Shown piece by piece: positions 8,516-17,443 of a stretch of DNA of 51,592 nucleotides (within the stretch, counting starts at the first letter, position 1; each line of letters begins with the position of its first letter). The notes under the pieces were generated by a model that did not search any database, was not told the DNA's origin, and saw only the letters and a program-made list of their open reading frames with translations. The translations under genes were made by a program, and so were the position numbers. Origin of the DNA: Candidatus Marsarchaeota G2 archaeon ECH_B_1 (GTDB lineage: Archaea; Thermoproteota; Thermoprotei_A; Marsarchaeales; Marsarchaeaceae). The stretch is taken from assembly GCA_003019535.1 (NCBI GenBank), contig NEXG01000005.1, positions 1-51,592 of the forward strand, given 5' to 3'.

Positions 8516-9571
8516 ATGTATTTTGATGCTGAGCCTAAGAGGGATATCAGGGACTTCTTCGACATGGAGGAGCAGTTACGAAACTTCGAATCCGCGCTAA
8601 ACAGGGGGAAACTGGTAGTTGTGAGCGGGCTCAGAAGATATGGGAAGACATCGCTGATCTTGACTGCTCTCAACAAGATGAACGTTCAGTACCTATTCTT
8701 GGATGCTAGGCTTCTCTCCGCATCCACGATGATATCCCTTAGTGATTTTCTAGGCGTTTTAGAGGATGCGCTAAACAGGGTGTCTTGGGGTAAAGCTGTG
8801 CTTAAAGGCGTGGAGGGTGTTGAGGTGGGCGGATTCGGTGTTAGATTTAGGAATAGGGGTCGTGAGACTCTTCTACACACCTTGCACGCTTTAAGTAGGA
8901 AGGTTATTGTTATCGACGAGGCACAGCTCCTGAGAAGGTCGAATGTAAGGTTCGACCAGCTTCTTGCCTATGTTTACGATCATGTGGACGCGAAAGTCGT
9001 GGTATCAGGTTCCCAGGTTGGCCTCCTCTACAGGTTCCTCAGGGCCGGCGACCCAGATGCACCCCTATTCGGCCGACCATATATAGAAGTAAGGCTGGGT
9101 AGGCTCTCACCAGAGAAGTCTAGGGAATTCCTCATTGAAGGTTTTTCACAGGAAGGGATAAATGTGGGGGACGCACTCGTAGATAAGGCGGTGAGCCTGT
9201 TCGACGGAGTCATAGGTTGGCTCACATATTTCGGGTTCACATACTCACGCTCAAAAGAGCAACCTGAAGACGTGTTCAGAAAGGCTTCGCGGTTGGCCGC
9301 CAAAGAGGCGTCGAGCATACTGAACACTTACGGTATAGCCAAAAGAAGGTATGCAGAGGTTCTAAGGACAATTGCCTCAAACGAGCAAGCCAGATGGAGC
9401 GAAATAAAAAGAGGTGTTGAGGCTAGGCTTGGAAGGATACCGAACAACGCGTTAGCCAACATACTTCGAAACCTAGTTGACAGCGGCTTGATCGAGAGAG
9501 GCCAAACGGGATACGCAATCCCCGACCCAGCCCTAAAAAACGGAGTGCTACACCACTTCTCAGGTCTCTAG
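8516..9571 (+). CDS. Archaeal-type ATPase (PF01637-like) with C-terminal winged helix
   Basis: Intact 351-residue STAND/AAA-like ATPase of the family common in multiple copies in archaeal genomes. Walker A is GLRRYGKTS (about residues 39-47), Walker B VIVIDEAQLL (about 131-140), sensor region VVSGSQVG, and the carboxy-terminal third is a winged helix (RYAEVLRTIASNE through NILRNLVDSGLIERG). The biological role of the family is unsettled; links to toxin-like, regulatory or mobile-element functions have been suggested. ATG start with a strong G-rich ribosome-binding site. The wing and the palindrome at its own promoter make autoregulation plausible. Paralogues at 6010 and 16357 are broken; this is the only intact one here. 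Confidence 0.9.
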   Translation: MYFDAEPKRDIRDFFDMEEQLRNFESALNRGKLVVVSGLRRYGKTSLILTALNKMNVQYLFLDARLLSASTMISLSDFLGVLEDALNRVSWGKAVLKGVEGVEVGGFGVRFRNRGRETLLHTLHALSRKVIVIDEAQLLRRSNVRFDQLLAYVYDHVDAKVVVSGSQVGLLYRFLRAGDPDAPLFGRPYIEVRLGRLSPEKSREFLIEGFSQEGINVGDALVDKAVSLFDGVIGWLTYFGFTYSRSKEQPEDVFRKASRLAAKEASSILNTYGIAKRRYAEVLRTIASNEQARWSEIKRGVEARLGRIPNNALANILRNLVDSGLIERGQTGYAIPDPALKNGVLHHFSGL

Positions 9572-9827
9572 ACAGCGCTCGTCAAAACTCCGAATCCAGG
9601 ATTGTGGGTATTACACACTTTCCGGTACCTCGCACTTTGAGGTGTGGATCATATAAGGTCTGAATGTGGATGGTGAGGTGTTCCGAGTATACTCACGTGT
9701 ACGGGTGATGTGTTGTATGGGTGGTGGTTTGCACTCCTTGGGGCCAGCCTAGGACCGACGTGGTGCTCGTGGTGGGATGGATGCGGGTGTTTGGTATGGG
9801 TAGCCCCGTTTTTTAGGGTGTTGCAGC
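9572..9827. other. Gene-free interval
   Basis: G/T-rich stretch between the convergent ATPase and VapC genes. I see no gene, clear terminator or repeat; the short reading frames here have no recognisable features. Confidence 0.5.
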
Positions 9828-10226
9828 TCATTGGAGCCATATTCTCTTTATGGTTTTGATGGCATCTAACCTTTTGTTTTCGCTCACAATCGCTTTCTCC
9901 TTGTTCCTTATCATTACCGCTATGTGGATTGCATCTGATGGGTCTAGTGTGTGGAGAAGCCTCATAGCGTAAGCCAATTCCTCCTCCCCGATTCTGAGAA
10001 TCTTCGTTGAGGCCAAAATAACCCCTTTGATGAAATCAGCCGTATCGGTGTATCTAACCCCGTACTTCTTCTTTGAAATATAAAGCGTCTCATCCAACAC
10101 GAGCGCATCGGTGTAGAGGATGTTATCCGGCACCAAGCTCTCAAAGAAGCTCCAAGCTCTCTGCTCCCCAGTGTTAAGGTAAATCAGGAAGTTGGCGTCA
10201 AGAAACATCTTCAAACTCTTCCTCAA
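9828..10226 (-). CDS. vapC: VapC-type PIN-domain ribonuclease toxin
   Basis: PIN-fold nuclease, toxin half of a type II toxin-antitoxin pair. Acidic metal-binding residues are visible in order: Asp in FLDANFLIYL at the amino end, Glu in LVLDETLYI, Asp in TLDPSDAIHIAVMI and the final acidic group in IVSENKRLD. About 126-132 residues, the usual length. The start at 10226 overlaps the antitoxin by 29 bp; the internal ATG at 10208, directly before FLDANF, is a good alternative with an 11-bp overlap. Translational coupling with the antitoxin is expected. RNA target unknown. Confidence 0.88.
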   Translation of the reverse strand: MRKSLKMFLDANFLIYLNTGEQRAWSFFESLVPDNILYTDALVLDETLYISKKKYGVRYTDTADFIKGVILASTKILRIGEEELAYAMRLLHTLDPSDAIHIAVMIRNKEKAIVSENKRLDAIKTIKRIWLQ

Positions 10227-10476
10227 GCAGGGCGCCGGCTAACTCCCCCAGCACTGGTTTTCTATTAACATAGGATATTCTTGCTAGGTGTTCCCGCATT
10301 TTCTGTCGTAACTCTTTCAGGTCTACTTTTCTCACCGGTTCGAGAATGATCCTCCCCCCCTCGACACCAACCACGAGCTCCTCCCCCTCCTTAACCCCAG
10401 CGACCTCCCTAATGCTCTTAGGAATAACGATGTAACCCTTTTTTCCAACCCGCACTTTCAGCGCCAAACTAGTCAA
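10198..10476 (-). CDS. vapB: AbrB/SpoVT-type antitoxin (VapB)
   Basis: A 92-residue antitoxin with an amino-terminal swapped-hairpin AbrB DNA-binding domain: VRVGKKGYIVIPKSIREVAG, then VKEGEELVVGVEGGRIILEP. The charged carboxy-terminal half (KELRQKMREHLARI to LLEEEFEDVS) would wrap the toxin. The TTG start at 10476 gives a short lead-in before the beta strand; other starts are possible. First gene of the vapBC pair; such antitoxins usually repress their own promoter. Confidence 0.88.
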   Translation of the reverse strand: MTSLALKVRVGKKGYIVIPKSIREVAGVKEGEELVVGVEGGRIILEPVRKVDLKELRQKMREHLARISYVNRKPVLGELAGALLEEEFEDVS

Positions 10477-11079
10477 ACCGAGTACGAACTATTCAAACTC
10501 CAATAAAAGCATTTCTAGCCAAGGAGAAGCTCGCTAGATCATGCCTCCAGTAAAGGATTGAGTCTACCTCCTATACTTTGTGTTAGCATGATTCTTCAGC
10601 TACCCTTCTGTTATCACATAAATGCCTCATTTGATTGTCGGTGACCTTAAGGCAACTCAGGGTTGGAATTAACCATACCCATTGTGTTTAAGACGGGAAA
10701 TTCACGCCTGTAGATATCCGCGGGAAGGCCTGTAATCCTTGTATGAGGGTGTCGGGTTTGGATGTTGGGAGGAGAGTTCCGCTATTTAGGGTAGTACAAA
10801 ACATGCTCGAATTTGTCTGCACCTCCGCAGTTGATTTTAACTCATTTCGGAGGTGGCCGAGCTACATGTTTATAGTGTTAAGCCCTTAGATGATGGGGGA
10901 CCAGAAACTAGGGTCGAATATTCCCTCCGTCTTATTCGGTCTCAAAACCACGTCCGAATGAGGTTGAGAGGTGTTAGTGTATTGTGTCTACGTATGGTAT
11001 CGCGATAACAAGCGTCCACGCCTTAGTTCACGCTCACCACACCTGATTTGGACAGCATCTGTTTGCGGGGTATTTGAGG
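10477..11079. other. 600-bp intergenic region before the GH1 gene
   Basis: No gene is supported. It contains an 8-bp perfect stem CACCTCCG (10820-10827) / CGGAGGTG (10848-10855) with a 20-nt loop, and a degraded MITE-like element at 10992-11059. The rest shows nothing I can interpret. Confidence 0.5.
10992..11059. repeat. MITE-like element, degraded copy E
   Basis: Aligns with copy B over its length: GCGATAAC, then CGTCCACGCCTTAG, then CACCACACCTGATTTGGACA and GCATC at the end. The left terminal repeat has decayed (TGGTATCGCG in place of GTGTCCGG). No clear flanking duplication. It ends 21 bp before the TATA box of the GH1 glycosidase gene. Confidence 0.5.
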
Positions 11080-11088
11080 CTTATATTA
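11080..11088 (+). promoter_or_regulatory. TATA box of the GH1 glycosidase gene
   Basis: CTTATATTA at 11080-11088 puts the expected RNA start near 11109-11111, about 10 bases before ATG 11120. This favours the ATG over the upstream TTG at 11108. Confidence 0.5.
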
Positions 11089-11119
11089 GCCCCGTTGGTG
11101 AAGTGTTTTGTGGGGGGCG

Positions 11120-12367
11120 ATGAGTGAGAATCATAGCTGGGATGTTTATCCCCTTGTGTTCACGGTTGATTTCCTTTTCGGAGCCTGTCTCTCCGATTAC
11201 CAACACTTTGGGCGGACGGTGTGCGACCTGCCCCCGACCGATGGTGCTAGGCACATTGAGCGCTTTAGGGAGGATTTCGACCTCGCAAAGAAGCTGGGGC
11301 TGAGTTGTTTTAGGAGTGGTGTTGAGTGGTCGCGCGTGGAGCCCAGGCAGGGGGAGTTCTCCAAGGATGCGCTCGCCTTCTATAGGGAATACTACTCTGA
11401 GCTCTCATCGCGTGGGCTAAAGGTGTTCGCCACACTCCACCACTTCACGAATCCCCCATGGATACACGGGTTGGGGGGGTGGCTCTCACGTCAGGTTGGG
11501 GCTGAGTTCCTGAAGTATGTTGAGGCCGTGGTCTCCGAGATTGGGGATAAAGTGGACTACTTGCTCTTATACAACGAGCCATCCATCTATGCCTATATGG
11601 CCTACCTTAAGGGTGAGGGGGGTCTACCACCCTACAAGAAGGATAGGTCCGCGCTTCTAGTCGCCCTCGAACTCATAGTGAACACAATCTCTGAGGCTGC
11701 TGACAGGGTTAGGTCCGCGGGCTTCAAGGGGTGGGTGGGCTTCACACACGCAGTGCCCAACACCAAGCCGCGGCCAGGCTACTCGCTGAGTGCGCGCATG
11801 TACTCCTCGCTTGCTCGGGGAGCCCTCTTCTACGATGTTCTTGACGAACTAGTGGGTGCAGTGGACTTCGTTGGATTGGATTACTACACCATGAATTACG
11901 TGGATGGTGGCGGCCAGGTCGTCGCCTCGGAGATAGACTCAAAGGGGCTAACCGACACCCTGCTTGAAGTGTGGCTCCGCTACCGTGTCCCAATCGCTGT
12001 CACCGAGAACGGTTTTCCCACCCGTAACCATTCCCTCAAAACCAAGTACTTGGTGGATCACTTGGTGGCTGTGGCGAAGGCTTTGGAGGCGGGTGTACCC
12101 GTCTTTGCATACAACTGGTGGTCATTCCTACACGGCTACGAGTGGGGGTATGAGTACAAGCCCTTCTTCGCACTTGTAGACGTGGCCCAAGACTATACGA
12201 GGACGCCAACCCCGACTGCTGAGGAGTACTCCAAGATAGCGCAGAGCAGGCTAATAAGCGTGGAGCAGCAGGAGTGGGCCTTAAGCCAGCCCTACCCAGG
12301 TGTTATGCGCGACTGGCGGCTGGACGCGGAAACCTTCCCCGGCTTGGGGGCTCAAACTAGGGCCTGA
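11120..12367 (+). CDS. Glycoside hydrolase family 1 beta-glycosidase
   Basis: Retaining beta-glycosidase with a TIM-barrel fold that releases terminal beta-linked sugars. Landmarks: FLFGACLSDYQ at the amino end, SVEW-like FRSGVEWSRVEP, LHHFTNPPW, acid/base Glu about 153 in LLYNEPSIY, FVGLDYYT, nucleophile Glu about 296 in VTENGF, and NWWSFLHGYEWGYEY near the end. 415 residues from the ATG, shorter than the usual 450-490, with no signal peptide, so it is probably cytoplasmic. A TTG at 11108 would add four residues; the promoter position favours ATG 11120. The stop codon region overlaps the convergent amidohydrolase by 11 bp. Substrate preference cannot be read from sequence. Confidence 0.93.
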   Translation: MSENHSWDVYPLVFTVDFLFGACLSDYQHFGRTVCDLPPTDGARHIERFREDFDLAKKLGLSCFRSGVEWSRVEPRQGEFSKDALAFYREYYSELSSRGLKVFATLHHFTNPPWIHGLGGWLSRQVGAEFLKYVEAVVSEIGDKVDYLLLYNEPSIYAYMAYLKGEGGLPPYKKDRSALLVALELIVNTISEAADRVRSAGFKGWVGFTHAVPNTKPRPGYSLSARMYSSLARGALFYDVLDELVGAVDFVGLDYYTMNYVDGGGQVVASEIDSKGLTDTLLEVWLRYRVPIAVTENGFPTRNHSLKTKYLVDHLVAVAKALEAGVPVFAYNWWSFLHGYEWGYEYKPFFALVDVAQDYTRTPTPTAEEYSKIAQSRLISVEQQEWALSQPYPGVMRDWRLDAETFPGLGAQTRA

Positions 12368-13178
12368 AGAGTCTTTCAGCATTAAGGTGTAACACCTTCT
12401 CCCTAACATCATCTCTTAGGGGGATGCGCGAGAACTCCTCCAACCACCTTCTAGGCTTTATGAAGGGGTAGTCGCTGCCGGCTAGCACCCTGTCTTGTAG
12501 TAGGGTGTTGGTGTAGGACCAAACCTCCTGCGGGATATATTTTGGGCTCCAACCCGAAAGCTCAAGGTACACGTTGGCCTTCTGGAGACTTATGGCTATC
12601 GCTTCACTAACCCAGGGCCAGCCGAAGTGTGCGAGGATAAAGCTCGTGTTGGGGTACTCCGCAGCCACTTCGTCCACCCATATGGGGCGGGAGTAGTCGA
12701 GCTTGAAGCCACCCCCACCCCGCAGTCCCCCACCTATGCCGGATGTGCCCGTGTGAACGAGCACAACCCCTCCCGCCTCGTCAATCGATTCATACACTCG
12801 TCTCAGGCGTGGGTCATTGGGATAAACAAACTGCAGGTTGGGGTGAAGCTTTAATCCCTTCAAACCCATTTTCAAAGCCTCCCTGATCTGCTCACCTGGC
12901 TCCCTCGAGGGATCCACCGCGGCGAGACCTACGGCTATGTTGCTGGAGGAAACATAGGTGTGAACAACCCTGTTCAATTTGGCGGCGTCAAAGCTACGTG
13001 AAGGCACAGGTAAGAGCGCATAGTGTTTAACGCCTTGAGCCAGTAGATCCTCCTCAGCCTCCCTAAAACCCATTCTATGCACGTCGGCTCTAAAATATTT
13101 GAGGGATGCCTCCATCACCCTTTCTCCTAAGGCCTCGAACAGGTTCTCATCTGGTATGTGGACGTGTACGTCGAACAC
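12357..13178 (-). CDS. Amidohydrolase-2 family metal-dependent hydrolase
   Basis: TIM-barrel metallohydrolase or decarboxylase of the amidohydrolase-2 group. Metal-ligand motifs appear in order: DVHVHIP at the amino terminus, GLKLHPN, VLVHTG, LAHFGWPW and the late Asp in GSDYPF. Length 273 residues, normal for the group. GTG start at 13178 immediately before FDVHVHIP. Substrates in this family range from aromatic acids to lactones and cannot be assigned here. It converges on the GH1 gene with an 11-bp overlap, so the two are not co-transcribed. Confidence 0.88.
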   Translation of the reverse strand: MFDVHVHIPDENLFEALGERVMEASLKYFRADVHRMGFREAEEDLLAQGVKHYALLPVPSRSFDAAKLNRVVHTYVSSSNIAVGLAAVDPSREPGEQIREALKMGLKGLKLHPNLQFVYPNDPRLRRVYESIDEAGGVVLVHTGTSGIGGGLRGGGGFKLDYSRPIWVDEVAAEYPNTSFILAHFGWPWVSEAIAISLQKANVYLELSGWSPKYIPQEVWSYTNTLLQDRVLAGSDYPFIKPRRWLEEFSRIPLRDDVREKVLHLNAERLFRP

Positions 13179-13511
13179 AAATCAGAAACCGTGAAAGACT
13201 TAAAAGCCTTATTCAACCTCATCACAACCCCTATTAGTCCACTCTGGGGGGCTTACTCGGCGTCTGAGAGGGTTGATGTCCCGAATGAGGCCCCCAACCC
13301 AAAGAGGCCAAGCAGATTTTGGGTGACGTGTAAAGCTCCAAGCAAGCTCGGCACATCAGCCCAAAAGAAAACTCTTTGTTAAGCCCAAAAGAAAAGAAGC
13401 CTACTATACCCAGTTTGGATCCACTCCCTAATTGTTATTACTCTACACGCTTAGCTTAATGTGGATGGGTCTCCAGCCCTTCATAAAGTAGATCATTAAG
13501 CGCGTCCCGTC

Positions 13512-13796
13512 TTAGCCCTCTCCAAAACCTTCAAAACCTCTCACGCGTTTAGCATAGTACTTCGACAACCCGCTGGGCCACCTACGAGTGGAGTCGAATT
13601 CCGGTATTCCGCTTTCAAAGCTCTGAAGCGAGCCATATGAGCTCGTCCCCCGCCTACATATCCTACCCTTCCCGTACTCTAATTGCTTGACTTGGAGAAG
13701 CGTATTGTAAAGTCTGCGAGCCTCGAAGAGTTGGGCTCTCAGCACCACCGCCAGCGTGGCTTTTAAGGTGTGAACCCGGTAGCTATAGGTTCTCAT
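13512..13796 (-). pseudogene. TnpB amino-terminal remnant
   Basis: Starts MRTYSYRVHTLKATL, continues with FEARRLYNTLLQVKQLEYGK and ends AKRVRGFEGFGEG. These match the amino-terminal pattern of IS200/IS605-type TnpB proteins (YKYRLYP, ARRLYN, then a residue run ending RVxRAFxxFF). Nothing of the RuvC domain follows, so this is a truncated remnant. No partner TnpA is visible. Confidence 0.65.
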
Positions 13797-13878
13797 ACAC
13801 GGGCATCTCTATTACTCTTCCATTTTTGCTTTGGGGATTCCCGCGGGTGTGGGCGATGTATTGGGGAGCTTATGAACT

Positions 13879-13947
13879 GATAGTGTCCGGATAACGCTTT
13901 TCCACGCTTGGACACAAAGGTCACCACGTTCTAATCTGGACACCATC
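13879..13947. repeat. 69-bp MITE-like element, copy B (best-preserved)
   Basis: Ends GATAGTGTCCGGAT and ATCTGGACACCATC are inverted repeats with two mismatches in 14. It is flanked by an exact direct repeat TATGAACT (13871-13878 and 13948-13955), extendable by one G, which is direct evidence of insertion. The interior carries CTTTTCCACGCTTGGA, shared with copies A and C. It ends 49 bp before the start of the next gene. Confidence 0.85.
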
Positions 13948-13996
13948 TATGAACTGGGGAAATGCTTTTAGCCTAGTAAAGGGTGTGCTTCTTTGA

Positions 13997-14494
13997 GTGG
14001 TTGTTGTGAGTGGTGTTTCCGACTCCCCCCTTGCCCCTCTTGAGAAGTTGGAGTTGATGCTTCCGGGGTTCAAGGGTTATAAGAGGAAGGATTTGATTCG
14101 TCAGGATGACGTGCTTGTTAGGCAGGCGATTAAGATGAGGCTTGTGAATGCGCAGGAGGAGCTGGGGCTGAGAGAGTCGCGCCTTGCAGCCCAGAATCCC
14201 TTTGACCCCCGAATTTCAGAGTATGAGGAAATCTTGTCCCTGCTCAGGGGTGTGAGCGAAGAGGTGGGAGCCGCACCGGCTGGTATGTACACGTTCTATA
14301 CGAGATTCAAGCTCTTCGAGGAGGACATGATGAAAATAGTGGAGTACGACCTTAAGCTCCTCACCACCGCGGATGAGGTTTTAAAGCAGGCACGTGGGGA
14401 CGCTGACCCAGCCACTCTGAGGCAGCTCATAAGCGAAATTCGGGTGGCCTTTAATGATAGGCAGAAGCTCTTCTCACCCGAAAAGATCAGGTGA
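13997..14494 (+). CDS. Conserved helical protein with PGFKGYKRKD motif
   Basis: A soluble, mostly helical protein of 165 residues. Its amino-terminal block LPGFKGYKRKDLIRQDDVLV resembles a motif (PGYxGYKxKExRR) that I associate with uncharacterised bacterial and archaeal proteins; this is from memory and was not searched. GTG start at 13997. It overlaps the next gene by four bases (GTGA), implying translational coupling with a membrane protein, so it may be peripherally membrane-associated. A MITE-like element lies directly upstream and may contribute to or disturb its promoter. Function unknown. Confidence 0.75.
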   Translation: MVVVSGVSDSPLAPLEKLELMLPGFKGYKRKDLIRQDDVLVRQAIKMRLVNAQEELGLRESRLAAQNPFDPRISEYEEILSLLRGVSEEVGAAPAGMYTFYTRFKLFEEDMMKIVEYDLKLLTTADEVLKQARGDADPATLRQLISEIRVAFNDRQKLFSPEKIR

Positions 14495-14955
14495 AGGTGC
14501 GAGGCGGTCACCATATGAATGTTCAAAGCGGAAACAGTGTTAGACGTGAGCCGGCCTCCTGGAACATTATAGCTGGTGTGGGCTACTCTTTTCTACTCAT
14601 GTTGGTCGCGCTTGTAATACAGCTCGTAATACACCTCTTCCTGCCCGCAGTGAGCTTCGAAGTGGCTCTCTGCCCCTTCTATGCTTTGGCGACCGGGCGG
14701 ATCATCGCGACGGTTTCAGACGTTCTAGTCTACGCTTCAGCCGCATTCTATAACTCTTCGAGGACCTCTAAGGTGTGGGAGGAGTCGCAGACCAACACGG
14801 TAGCTAGGTGGACTGTGGTGGCACTCATATTTGCAAGTGCAATCTTCGACTTCACTGGGGGCGACCCAATCCAGACACGTGTTGGCGCATTCATACTCTC
14901 GGGACTGGTAGCCGGAGGCGTGGGGGGATTGCTTGCCCGGAGACTCTCGAATTGA
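14491..14955 (+). CDS. Small membrane protein coupled to the PGFKGYK gene
   Basis: A 154-residue protein with about four hydrophobic segments: VGYSFLLMLVALVIQLVIHL, ATGRIIATVSDVLVYASAAF, TVVALIFASAIFDF and VGAFILSGLVAGGVGGLLA. The GTG start overlaps the stop of the preceding gene (GTGA); ATG 14515, preceded by GAGGCGG, is an alternative that would shorten it by eight residues. Likely one transcript with the preceding gene. No family recognised. Confidence 0.7.
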   Translation: MKVRGGHHMNVQSGNSVRREPASWNIIAGVGYSFLLMLVALVIQLVIHLFLPAVSFEVALCPFYALATGRIIATVSDVLVYASAAFYNSSRTSKVWEESQTNTVARWTVVALIFASAIFDFTGGDPIQTRVGAFILSGLVAGGVGGLLARRLSN

Positions 14956-15059
14956 ACCCGACGCTGAAGCTTTATGGTTGAACGTGTTGGTTGAACACGC
15001 AAACCTCGGCTTTGCCCACGTGGCACTTACCCTAATAGAGTCCTTGCGCGGTTTCTGGG

Positions 15060-15068
15060 TTTTTATAT
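15060..15068 (+). promoter_or_regulatory. TATA box of the CopD-like gene
   Basis: TTTTTATAT centred about 25 bp before the GTG at 15089. This spacing predicts a leaderless transcript starting at the initiation codon. Confidence 0.55.
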
Positions 15069-15088
15069 GGGGGTAGGATTAACCGCAT

Positions 15089-15601
15089 GTGGCGCTGTTA
15101 CAGCTAGTCATCCTATATATTCACACATTGTCGGCAATAATCTTCGTGGGGGGGTCACTATTCATATGGCTTGCCTTCCTCCCAGCTCTCGGCTCCGACA
15201 TACCTGAAGGCATCAGAAATCAGGTCGTCGTCAGGGTTACCAGACGCTTCGGTAAGGTTGTGAACATATCACTCGTCATCCTAGTACTAACTGGAATATA
15301 CAACGCTACCTGGTATCTGGATGGGTTCAGTTTCAGGTCCCTTGGGGCTAGGATCCTGCTAGCCAAAGCAGTGCTCACGCTCTTCATGATCTTCAGCATA
15401 TACTTCAATAACCTCTACCTTGGCCGGAGAATATCCTCCATCGTGCGAGAGATGAACTCAGCCACAACGCAGGAGGCGCGTGAATCTCTGAGGAGCAGGC
15501 TAAGCTCGACGAGGCGCCGCTCAAGGGTCTTCTCATACCTCAACATAGCCCTAATGCTGGCAGTCATCCTCCTAGCCGTAATGCTCCAGATCCCACCGTA
15601 A
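15089..15601 (+). CDS. CopD/DUF2269-like four-helix membrane protein
   Basis: A 170-residue integral membrane protein. The first helix LYIHTLSAIIFVGGSLFIWL, with its His and the GG before an aromatic stretch, matches the CopD / DUF2269 type associated with copper resistance and, in relatives, haem-related redox. Further spans are VNISLVILVLTGIYNATWYL, LLAKAVLTLFMIFSIYF and YLNIALMLAVILLAVML; a basic, Arg-rich cytoplasmic loop precedes the last span. GTG start, leaderless by TATA spacing. It stands alone with no neighbouring copper genes, so a copper role is not supported by context. Confidence 0.65.
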   Translation: MALLQLVILYIHTLSAIIFVGGSLFIWLAFLPALGSDIPEGIRNQVVVRVTRRFGKVVNISLVILVLTGIYNATWYLDGFSFRSLGARILLAKAVLTLFMIFSIYFNNLYLGRRISSIVREMNSATTQEARESLRSRLSSTRRRSRVFSYLNIALMLAVILLAVMLQIPP

Positions 15602-16356
15602 TCCAGCAAACATTAGGAAAGTGAACCACTCACCCTTACCAGTAGATCAAAATTCGCGCTTGGCGTCGACTGTGCCCCTGCCACGAATCTTTGAACTAGT
15701 GTTTAGGACGGGCAGGAGGTCAGACCTGATGCGTCCACGTCTATGCTGACCGGCTCGCTCGACTGACTCGATTAGCGGCACGCCAGCTTAGATTCTGAGC
15801 CTGTTAACCTCTTCCGTCGCTGTCGTGTAGCCGATGGTGGGTGGAAGGGTGGGGAGGGAGCCCGATGAATGGCTCTAGGTGATTGGTATGCCTCCACTCC
15901 CCCGACCTTCCTCCTGTTCACCTTCTCTCCCCTTCCCCCAGCACGAGGAGTCAGGGATTGAGCTCCCCCCTCACGGGAAAAGACGGGGGCCCAGTTGTGG
16001 CTGCGCCGGTTTCTGTGGTTGTACATGAGGTGGGAAGGTGTACACTTGGTATAAACGCGTTGGAACCAAAATTTACGGAGTATGAACCCAATTCTTACAA
16101 CACTGCACCCGAGACCATCAAAGCAAGAGCTCAAAGATTATCAAGAACCCTCTGGGGAACTGGCGGTTACGGGCTTTACCGTTGATACCGATGTGCCAAT
16201 ACGTTCAGCCCCAGTTTAAGAAGATTCCCTTGCATGTGTCATAGGACGGTTAGTTGTATATGGATTTCTTCTTTGGTGCTGAAAACATCTGTAAAAAACC
16301 AAACGTGTCTGACTTGGATGACTAGCCTACTCAGCCATGTGATTGTGAAAACCAAA
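15602..16356. other. 750-bp region without an assignable gene
   Basis: Contains overlapping open frames on both strands (for example 15883-16185 plus, 15772-16134 minus). Neither shows a domain or a convincing start signal. The segment near 15985-16190 reads smoothly (APVSVVVHEVGRCTLGINAL) and could be a decayed mobile-element fragment, but I cannot support a call. Confidence 0.4.
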
Positions 16357-17428
16357 TCAAAAAGCCTGACCGATAAGCACGTCCGCTGGTCTATATTCTT
16401 CCCCATCTTTAACCAGAAACGATGCGTCTACTAAATTCTGTATTAACTCGGTAACTTTCTTATCATCTACTTTTAAACCCTCTTGAGCTTCAAGTGCTCT
16501 TCTTATATCGCTCCATCTGCCACCTTTTTTACAAGTTTTCACTATGGTATAATACCTTCTCTTGGCCACTTCCCTACCAATAAGGAAGTTATTGAACTCC
16601 CTACGTATCAATGAGACTCCTGAATGGATAGTCTTAGCTAATGCTTTTTTATGATCTCGTTCTTGAATATATTGAAACCCGTAATAGGTGAGCCAACCCG
16701 GTATACCGCCAACTTCTTCGTAAACTTCCTCCAATAGCTTATCTTCCACTTTAACGCTGAACTGATCAAATCCCCTTCTCATGAATTCTAACGCTACCTC
16801 TTTAGGGAATGGTTTCACGACCACGTCGGACATCGCTCTACCGAAGAGCGGTGATTTCGGGTCATTCAGCTTCAAAAATTTGTGTACCATGCCTATTTCG
16901 CTACCTGTTAAGATGAACTTTGTACTCAGGTTATCATAGGCGTACGCTATTGGGCTCAACAAGTTATAACCCTTAAGTTTTCTGAGCTCTTGCGATTCGT
17001 CGATTACTATAATTACAGCCCTGTTCTCTTTTTCGCTTATATCCGAAAGTCTTTCTAGTATATCAGATAGTTCTACTTTCTCATTCCCCCAGCTCAGTTT
17101 CAACTCAAGACCTGCTAAGTTGACTCCCTTTAATGGGGACCAACATCTTCTTTATTTTCTTGGGGAGACCTTGGAGAGACTTTTCCAGCTCCAGGACTAT
17201 GTCCCTGTAACTCAGATAACCCTTAGCTTCAAACTTTCTTAAATCTAAGTATATCCACAGGGCGTCAGTTTCTTTCATTAAAACCTTTATCAGTGATGAT
17301 TTTCCACTCCTCCTTATACCTAAGAGCAGTGTTATGGGATACTTTGCCCCCTCCTTTAGGAGTGTGAGTTCCTCTTCCCTATCAAATAGGTCGTTACGAT
17401 TATCTTTAGGTTTAGGATCAAATAACAG
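16357..17428 (-). pseudogene. Archaeal-type ATPase (PF01637-like) with a single frameshift
   Basis: The amino-terminal part (17428 down to about 17130) reads LFDPKPKDNRNDLFDREEEL, then Walker A LLGIRRSGKSSLIKV. At 17126-17134 (CCCTTTAAT on the plus strand) the frame shifts by one base; the rest continues as GVNLAGLELKLSWG, Walker B VIIVIDESQEL, ILTGSEIGMVHKFL and a carboxy-terminal winged helix (GGRWSDIRRALEAQEG to LIQNLVDASFLV). All domains are otherwise intact, so this is a very recent mutation or a sequencing error in a homopolymer. The start is unclear: the frame opens with CTG at 17428 where relatives have ATG. It is more A+T-rich than its neighbours. Confidence 0.85.
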
Positions 17429-17443
17429 GGTACCTCACCAGTA

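Noticed and set aside
15772-16185. Opposed frames of about 100-120 codons in the gap before the frameshifted ATPase
   Set aside because: No recognisable domain, start signal or homologous pattern on either strand; reported only as an unassigned interval.
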